A stretch of 64,000 nucleotides of DNA, from assembly GCA_020726505.1 (NCBI GenBank), contig JAHLEZ010000003.1, forward strand, positions 3,658,001-3,722,000, in the 5' to 3' direction. The first letter of the stretch is position 1. Every line of letters begins with the position of its first letter. The stretch comes from Leptodontidium sp. MPI-SDFR-AT-0119 (Eukaryota > Ascomycota > Leotiomycetes > Helotiales > Leptodontidiaceae). This document shows, one piece after another, positions 58,046-64,000 of the stretch. The notes beneath the pieces were generated by a model. That model ran no database searches, had not been told where the DNA came from, and saw only the letters and a program-made list of their open reading frames with translations. The position numbers and the translations under genes are program-made.

Positions 58046-58706
58046 GTTACAGAGCCGGCCAGCACGATCAAGCTGGATAGCTGGCGTGGAGAGACGGGAG
58101 ATGGAGGTCTCTGGATATCGAGAGAGTGTGAATCTGGAGTTGACGTCGACTTTCCGTGAGGCTGACACTGGGTGGTGTCTGCCTGCAGTACCTACGTACC
58201 ATACAGCACCCTGGCTGGCCTCTGAAGCAGGGTGTCCGCAGGCCCCTGGCATTGGCATCGCGTCGTCCCCAGCCCAGCCCCTTCCTCCCAGCTTCAATTG
58301 TCTGGCGCTTTTTTAGGACATTGCGGGCCGACTTCTTTGTGTTTCGAAGCCCGTCCTGTCCCCCTAAAAATTAAATGATGTGTCTGGCAGAGGTGGTATT
58401 CTAAATTTGCCGTTTTTTAATCAGCGCAATAGCTGGCTGGTGCATCATTTACATCATCGACACTTGAACCGGCTACGCTGCAGTACTGTACTGTATTAGT
58501 AGAATAGAGCCCCCATTTATTGGCTGCACCGTCCAGTAACCTATGTTCCCGCATCACGCACGGCAACTGTACTGCACAGCACACACTCTCGGACTATCTA
58601 TCTACTTCGTACCTCCCTACGGCACGCACCTCCCCGATCATCTAAAATCGCATACATTAACTAACATTGATATACAAGCTAGCTCAGCTAGGTACTCAGG
58701 CTCGCG
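58046..58706. promoter_or_regulatory. Shared divergent promoter of the HeLo and HeLo-like genes
   Basis: 661 bases between opposed start codons. It contains a CTAGCTCAGCTAGGTAC string at about 58680-58695 close to the plus-strand start. No open frame in it has support. Both genes must take their 5' regulation from here, which would allow co-regulation. Confidence 0.5.
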
Positions 58707-61057
58707 ATGCCCTTATTTAGCTCATCGATCAGCATGCCTTTCAAATCCAAAGGAAAGGCATCCCCGCCGAATGACATGACACCATCATTTTATTATCCAC
58801 CAGGAGGAGGATACGAAACAAATCCTCCAACAGGCAATGTCCCCAAGAATGTCAGTGACTTTCCAGAGGGTGTTTTCGAGCTTCCAGGAACTCCCGGATT
58901 GGTATTTGCTCCTCGCCCACCCGAGCCGCAAGACTCGCATGGATCACCGACCTTCGAAGAATGCAGCGAAAAAATCAACAAACTGATTCGGATTCTGAAG
59001 GCTTTCTCTTTCCAGGAGAGGCGATCCCAGCTTTTGGGAACGGAGCTTGTTGTTATCGAATCTCGTCTCAATGACTGGGCGGAGTGGGCGCGTAATCGAG
59101 ACATTACACATATCAGCACACTCGAGTCGATATCGGCTCGTCTACCGGAGGCTACGAAGGCTATGGTTGATGAGCTATGCCGGCGATTACGAATATGGCT
59201 GCAGTGGTCGGAAAGACCTCCGCTAGATAATTTAACTGGAATATCTCTCCAGTCTCGAACGACGTACTTGGAAATCGTGGTAGAGGGGTATGATACTTTG
59301 GAAACTTTGCGCACTGTCTGCGGTGGTTTGGAAACCCTTATTCCGTTCCTCCCAAGTCCTGGATCATCACTCGAACGGGAGCAGCCGGCGCACCAGTTAC
59401 AGGAGCAAGTGAGTATACCCCTTAGTCCTTCGGAAGGACCCAGTGGAAGAACTCAGTCAGCCAACACCTCGCCCGAGCGGAAAAGGAAGAAACCGACAAT
59501 CCAACTTCTGTACGTGGACTGTCTTGACGCTATCCAAGCAGTAACATCACAAGTTGCGGATAAGAAGCAAGCAGGCATCATTCGATCCCGGCTGATGGTC
59601 TGGGGCTGCGGCATTTTTCAACAGGAGAACTCGCTGGATCTCCTATTGGAAGAGAAAAATATCGAGTCTATCACGACTTTTCGGAGCCATCTTATTGGTG
59701 TATTGGCCGACATTGCAGTCATCTTGGGTAAGGATGTCCATGTATTTCCGGGCACGAGCTGATATGGTATACAGTGACGCTTTTGAGATCGTTTGATGAA
59801 AGATCGGATCCGGAGGTGCAAAAAGCAGCTCATAAACTTGAAGCCTGCTTTGGCAAATTCAAAGAATTTAACGAAGAAGTAATGGATGAAGAGCTGGACT
59901 TGCCTGAGCCTAACGAGGACGGCCAGGACGAAGACCCGGCCTTGGCAGAGTCATGTATGAGACAGTTATCTGGTCTCGTGGATTGCCTGTTCGATGTTCT
60001 ACCCTCCATAGATCGTTTGAGACAAGCCTGGATGCTAAAGCTAGAGAAGAGATCAAGGGACATGGCGGCAGCCTTATCTCAAGCCGTGCCATTGTCGGCG
60101 CCAGAGGTTCATCACGCAGCAGAATCCGATATACAAACGGGGCAAATGGAGAGCAGACTTGTAACCGCTCAGAATTTTCAGCCTACGTTACACAATGAAG
60201 ATTTGAGCCCCGTCGCCGCCGAGATGTGGCAAGAAAGAAGCCAAAGCCCAAGTTCAGCTCCTCGCCCACTGGGTTTCGTTCGGCCATTTGGAGAAACTCC
60301 TGGGTTAGACGATGAGCTCGACTACAGTAATAAACCAGGAGATACAGCTTTCACCAGCACGGCTAGAAGCCCAGTATCGGCCATAAGTCCACTCATACAA
60401 TCCTCAGCAGGCTTAAGACGACAGCCGAGGCCGTCGAAGCCTAAAACCCGATTGCATCAAGCGTCATTACAAGAAATAGTAGCCATGGATCTTGAGCTAG
60501 CTACTGCGCTTCGATTGTCTCTGAACGAAGAGCAGGAAAGACTCGCGCAGAACGAGGACGAAGAGTTCGCTGTCGAGTTGATGGCGGTCCAGCTCAAAGA
60601 GTGGGATCAAGAGATCAGTCGGTTAAGAAAGTGGAGCGATGCATTTGAAAATAGTTTAGATTCTTCGACATCTGAACCTGATACCGACAGATTGTATTCG
60701 ATCTTTGAGCAACTTGCAAAGATAAGTGGGACGTTTGGTAAGATCCCTTACTTTAATACATAGAAATATCTGATTCGATTGCTAACGTGAACATAAGTAG
60801 CGGGCACCCGCGGTAGCATGCAACCAAACACTAGCACCGAAACTAAAGAGACCGTGGAAGAGAAGCTGAAGGTAGCAGCTTCTGTCATTTCGAAGATGGG
60901 AGGCAAGACTTTAGATGTAAAGATTGATCAGACCCCTAAGGACTACAAACAAGCCCTGTCCGCTTTCCGGCAAGCGAACGACAATATCCAACGACTCGGA
61001 TATACCAATGACCCAAATGAGAGATTTCAATCGGATGTCTCTACAGTGGTTTCGTGA
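58707..61057 (+). CDS. Undescribed protein with two HeLo-like modules and a UIM
   Basis: 746 residues in three exons: 58707-59727, 59775-60737 and 60801-61057. The 47-base first intron ends TACAG, and the second ends in tandem acceptors AAG/TAG. I do not recognise the whole protein. Residues about 90-185 contain a helical module with IESRLNDWAEWARNRD (SRL at 119). A second module at about 265-340 has IIRSRLMVWGCGIFQQENS (SRL at 294) followed by a long helix pair. This SRLxxWG layout is what I associate with HeLo-like and related N-terminal domains of fungal NLR proteins, so a degenerate tandem is plausible. Residues about 578-598 (MDLELATALRLSLNEEQE) fit a ubiquitin-interacting motif. The N-terminus is Pro/Gly-rich with no signal peptide. 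The start could also be the second Met (residue 10). Confidence is good for the gene and low for the domain names. Confidence 0.65.
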
Positions 61058-63239
61058 TTGTCGCAACCCGGGATCTCTGAGAGAGCTTCAACATGATATC
61101 AAGCATTCTTCTTCCGAATACGGATCCTCTATTCGGTGTCAGAAAATTCGTTAGATACATAAGACTGGGCTGTCCCACTTCAATTTGAATAGCACTACAA
61201 TGCCCCAAAGTACGAACATATCTTTGTCTGAGACTTCAACAACGAGACGAGTATCAAAAAATCACCGGGTCCGTACAATACATGGGATGACAAACACGTT
61301 GCACGGTACACAGCTGTCAACGCCGAAAATGGCCAATGTGGTCTGTGTTCAGGGTCTTTTTAAACGAACTGGGCCGAAGCCGACCTTACAAGCGACTATA
61401 TCGAGAAATCTGATTGAATAATTAGAAGAGGGAAGGGGTGACAGTTCATAATTGCCGTTCCGGAGTGATGTAGATAGAGATGCTGGCGATATATTTTGAA
61501 CTAACTTATATTGAGTTCAGATTTTATTTCGTTAATTCGTTGATCAGGGGATATATCACTGGCAGCAAGAATAGCCATAATAGTATCGGCCTATACTGTA
61601 ACATATTGCCCTCCTCTCGGCCTATCTTGCAGAACCTGGTGATTAACGATTGCTATTAGTAGCCACACGCAAACGGCTTTATAACGTGACTTGTTCCTGG
61701 TTTATAGAATCTTAGTTTTTCATCCGTTCGTAAGCCGTATAAAAAAAGCCAAGAATCGGCTTTATTATATTAGGACAATTAGTTGCGGCATCTTTAATGA
61801 TTTAATTAAACAAGATGCCTAATGATAAGTGTTCAGAAATAGACACCTATAAAGATACGAAAGTCGCCTGAAGCACTAGCCATACCTCAATTCACTATTT
61901 ACTATCCAACATCCGTTAAGTTATCATAACAACGCTCAAACAAATTAGCCAGGTACTACAATTTCGAATCTTTAACAGTCACGTAATATATAAAAGATGC
62001 GATTTAGTTCACTGATTATAATTATCCTCAGTTGGTTCTTTGTCACCTGACCGGATAGACTCTTTCCACATAATTTTTTTTTATAGAATTTTATCTAATA
62101 TACTTTTTTCTTTTCCTCTTCCTCGACTTTTTACACTCTTCAGATGTGTAATATCTTTAGATTTGATCGATTTGCAATTTCCTAACCTAGAGTCTCTCTC
62201 GTACCTCACTACATGCTACCTCTCTTGTTGTGTGGTTATTGGGCTTCGTGCCTCCCACAATACCCCGATCAATAATAGCGGAATACCTTGATTAATCACA
62301 CTTATGAAATCTTCAGCTGAAAATGGGGAGAGAACATAGGCTATGCTGCATTGGATAGAAGTTATGCGGGAGGTAGGCGTGCATAAACTAGAACCCGCTA
62401 ATGAGTTGTGGGATATTATTAGATTATAATGTTGGCTAGGATTGTTTGAGGAAAACCGCAAAGAAATCAAAGTTTTCGAGACAAATAAATATGGCAGTTC
62501 AGACGATCTCGACGATCAAATTTCTGGAACTCCCGCCACTACCCAATAGAACTCTTTCTAGATGCGTTCTCGTATCCGAGCTTTTGTGATGGATCTTGCT
62601 TTCTCAGATGACTTCTGATTAATTATAGGTGAGTTATAGTTGATAGATTGTTAAAGAGGAAATTCTAATCTCGGCGCTTTAGAATTCAAGTCTCCCCAAA
62701 TCTACCGCACTACATTTTGCCAGGTTCCTCATACTGTAACCTTAAGGTTACACGAAGTTAGAAGTTTTCCCAAAATAATTTAGGTATTAAGATTATTTGG
62801 GAGAAGAGATACCCTAAGGTTATCTTCCTCAGCTAAGATCGAGGAACAGGACCATCTCGGTACCTCAACTTTGACGAGTTTACTGTTTGGTCAACAGATT
62901 TATCCTCAAATCCACTCCCACGTTATACGGGTCTCTAGAAGTCACGAAGTAATTTGTGTGGCGCATGAAACTCACGAGTGCAGGCCTCGTGATTCCTCTA
63001 TTTGGCGCCGCAGGTGTGTATTCGCAGTAAATAAAAGATCTCACAGCATAATTCTTCATTAAATATCATTGTACCGTCCCATGACGAAATAAGTCAAATG
63101 TATTAAAATAACTCCATGCCTTTGGGGTTCTGGCGATGACCCCAACCTGTCTGATCTCTGGGTACTACCTAGAGGTCTTCATAATTTGCCGCCTCGTGTT
63201 AGACTAGTCATGAATTCAGAAAAGTATCGTCAGTAGTAT
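61058..63239. other. AT-rich, gene-free region with palindromes
   Basis: 2.2 kb that turns visibly AT-rich from about 61450. All frames are short and lack domains. It holds a perfect 16-base palindrome GTAACCTTAAGGTTAC at 62736-62751, followed within about 20 bases by a hairpin-forming pair CCCAAAATAAT / ATTATTTGGG (about 62770-62802). The composition change next to genes of allorecognition type suggests a decayed repeat or transposon, possibly mutated by RIP, but no terminal repeats, transposase or LTR can be recognised. Confidence 0.4.
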
Positions 63240-63988
63240 CTAACCAAATCTCGCTCTTAACTCGGCTTCCGTCATGAACACGATCCTTGGGTCTGCCCAC
63301 CACTTCGAGTACGGGGCTGGAGTTGCCTTCTGACCAAATTCCGTGTCGTTCTTCTCCCAATCTATGAATTGATCAACGGAATCCTTGATATCCCGAATGA
63401 ACAGCTGAACCCAAAGGTTAAGCCGTCGGCGACTGGTCTCAGGAGCGTCACAATCCAGAACTTTGTGCAAGTAGCTACCAGTTGATGGTCCTGGTTCTGG
63501 GAGATCATCTGACAACCGCACCGTTTCAGAAGATATGATTATAAGGGTTTCGAGACCTTTGAATGCCATTAAGTGCATAGCAAGCTTGTATGTGGCTTCA
63601 TAGCCATACTTGCAAATAGCTTGTCTAGCACAAGGTGGGCTGTTCCCAATATGCTTTCGTTCAATGTATGCGTTTTCCAGTATTCCACCAAGGGCAAGAA
63701 TCTTAATGCCAGCAAGGCGTTCTGTGCTCGGTGCGTCTGGTTGCGGGTGTAGCTTGTCATGATACTTGAACTGCAGGAGCTCGAGGTAGCCTGCGAGGAA
63801 AATGACATCAATAGAAGGGTTGAACATTACCGGAACAGCAGGCCAACATCCAGGACGGTCATGTTTCCAGATGTGAATTTCAGCAGGGGCTTTCTCGACG
63901 GCTTTTCTGGAGGTATATGATGCCTCTCGCAGATCAGAGAGAAGTTGAGTTCGGAGGCTAACTACAGGGCTAATATCCACAGCTCTCC
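63240..63988 (-). CDS. 2EXR-domain-like protein, 3' part (partial)
   Basis: The last exon encodes about 249 residues and begins after a TTTCAG acceptor (complement of 63989-63994). The 5' exon or exons lie beyond the right edge. The exon opens with RAVDISPVVSLRTQLLSDLR and continues with AEIHIWKHDRPGCWPAVPVM and NPSIDVIFLAGYLELLQF. The last of these corresponds to the second strand-helix unit of fungal 2EXR-type proteins, where a conserved D-x-hydrophobic-hydrophobic motif follows an aromatic or polar stretch. The remainder is helical with a final YSKWWADPRIVFMTEAELRA, also usual for this family. The GTG at 63980 is not the start. 2EXR proteins are very numerous in plant-associated and saprotrophic ascomycetes and have no assigned biochemical function. 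Assignment is by pattern and memory, so moderate. Confidence 0.55.
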
Positions 63989-64000
63989 CTGAAACGATAT

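Noticed and set aside
61185..61421. Possible extra exon of the 746-residue gene after its stop
   Set aside because: No splice donor before the stop at 61055-61057 would join it in frame with clear support.

Overview
The window is nuclear DNA of a filamentous ascomycete (Pezizomycotina). Genes are interrupted by short introns, mostly 47 to 150 bases, with GTAAGT/GTGAGT donors and CTAAC-type branch sites. Intergenic spaces run from 0.3 to 5 kb, and the proteins (Spt5 with an APTP-repeat tail, DUF1769, HeLo/DUF7580, 2EXR) are typical of this group. Leotiomycetes is my best guess from the overall look, but it cannot be proven here. I see no intact mobile element, CRISPR array, rRNA or convincing tRNA.

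Layout, left to right. A partial cupin gene runs off the left edge (minus strand), followed by a 2.4 kb gene-free stretch. Then come an FBXO31-like F-box gene (+), a DUF1769 gene (+) and spt5 (-), whose 5' end is head to head with a zinc-independent quinone-oxidoreductase gene (+). Next are a membrane-anchored alpha/beta hydrolase (-), a WDR6/Trm734-like WD40 gene (+), a seven-exon cytochrome P450 (+), a soluble alpha/beta hydrolase (+), a secreted-protein gene broken by one in-frame TAG (-) and a small CxxC membrane protein (+). These are followed by a Ral2-like Kelch-BTB gene (-), a four-helix membrane protein (-), a DHA1 MFS transporter (+) and a Ser/Thr-rich secreted wall protein (+).

The next pair is a URI/Bud27-like gene (-) head to head with a coiled-coil gene (+). 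A decayed fragment of that coiled-coil gene lies about 4.5 kb upstream of the parent copy. A 4.9 kb gene-poor stretch then leads to a PTR2 peptide transporter (+).

The right end looks like an accessory, allorecognition-type locus. A HeLo-domain/DUF7580-like gene (-) stands head to head with an undescribed 746-residue gene (+). That protein seems to carry two HeLo-like SRLxxW modules and a ubiquitin-interacting motif. A 2.2 kb AT-rich, gene-free stretch with palindromes follows, and then a partial 2EXR-domain gene at the edge.

Most genes are housekeeping (transcription elongation, tRNA modification, ubiquitination, prefoldin-like assembly, transport) and share no single pathway. There is no PKS, NRPS or terpene gene, so I do not read the P450, hydrolases and MFS gene as a biosynthetic cluster. 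The strongest leads are the HeLo/HeLo-like pair, the in-frame TAG in the secreted-protein gene, the duplicated gene fragment, and a recurrent 10-base palindrome TACCTAGGTA.
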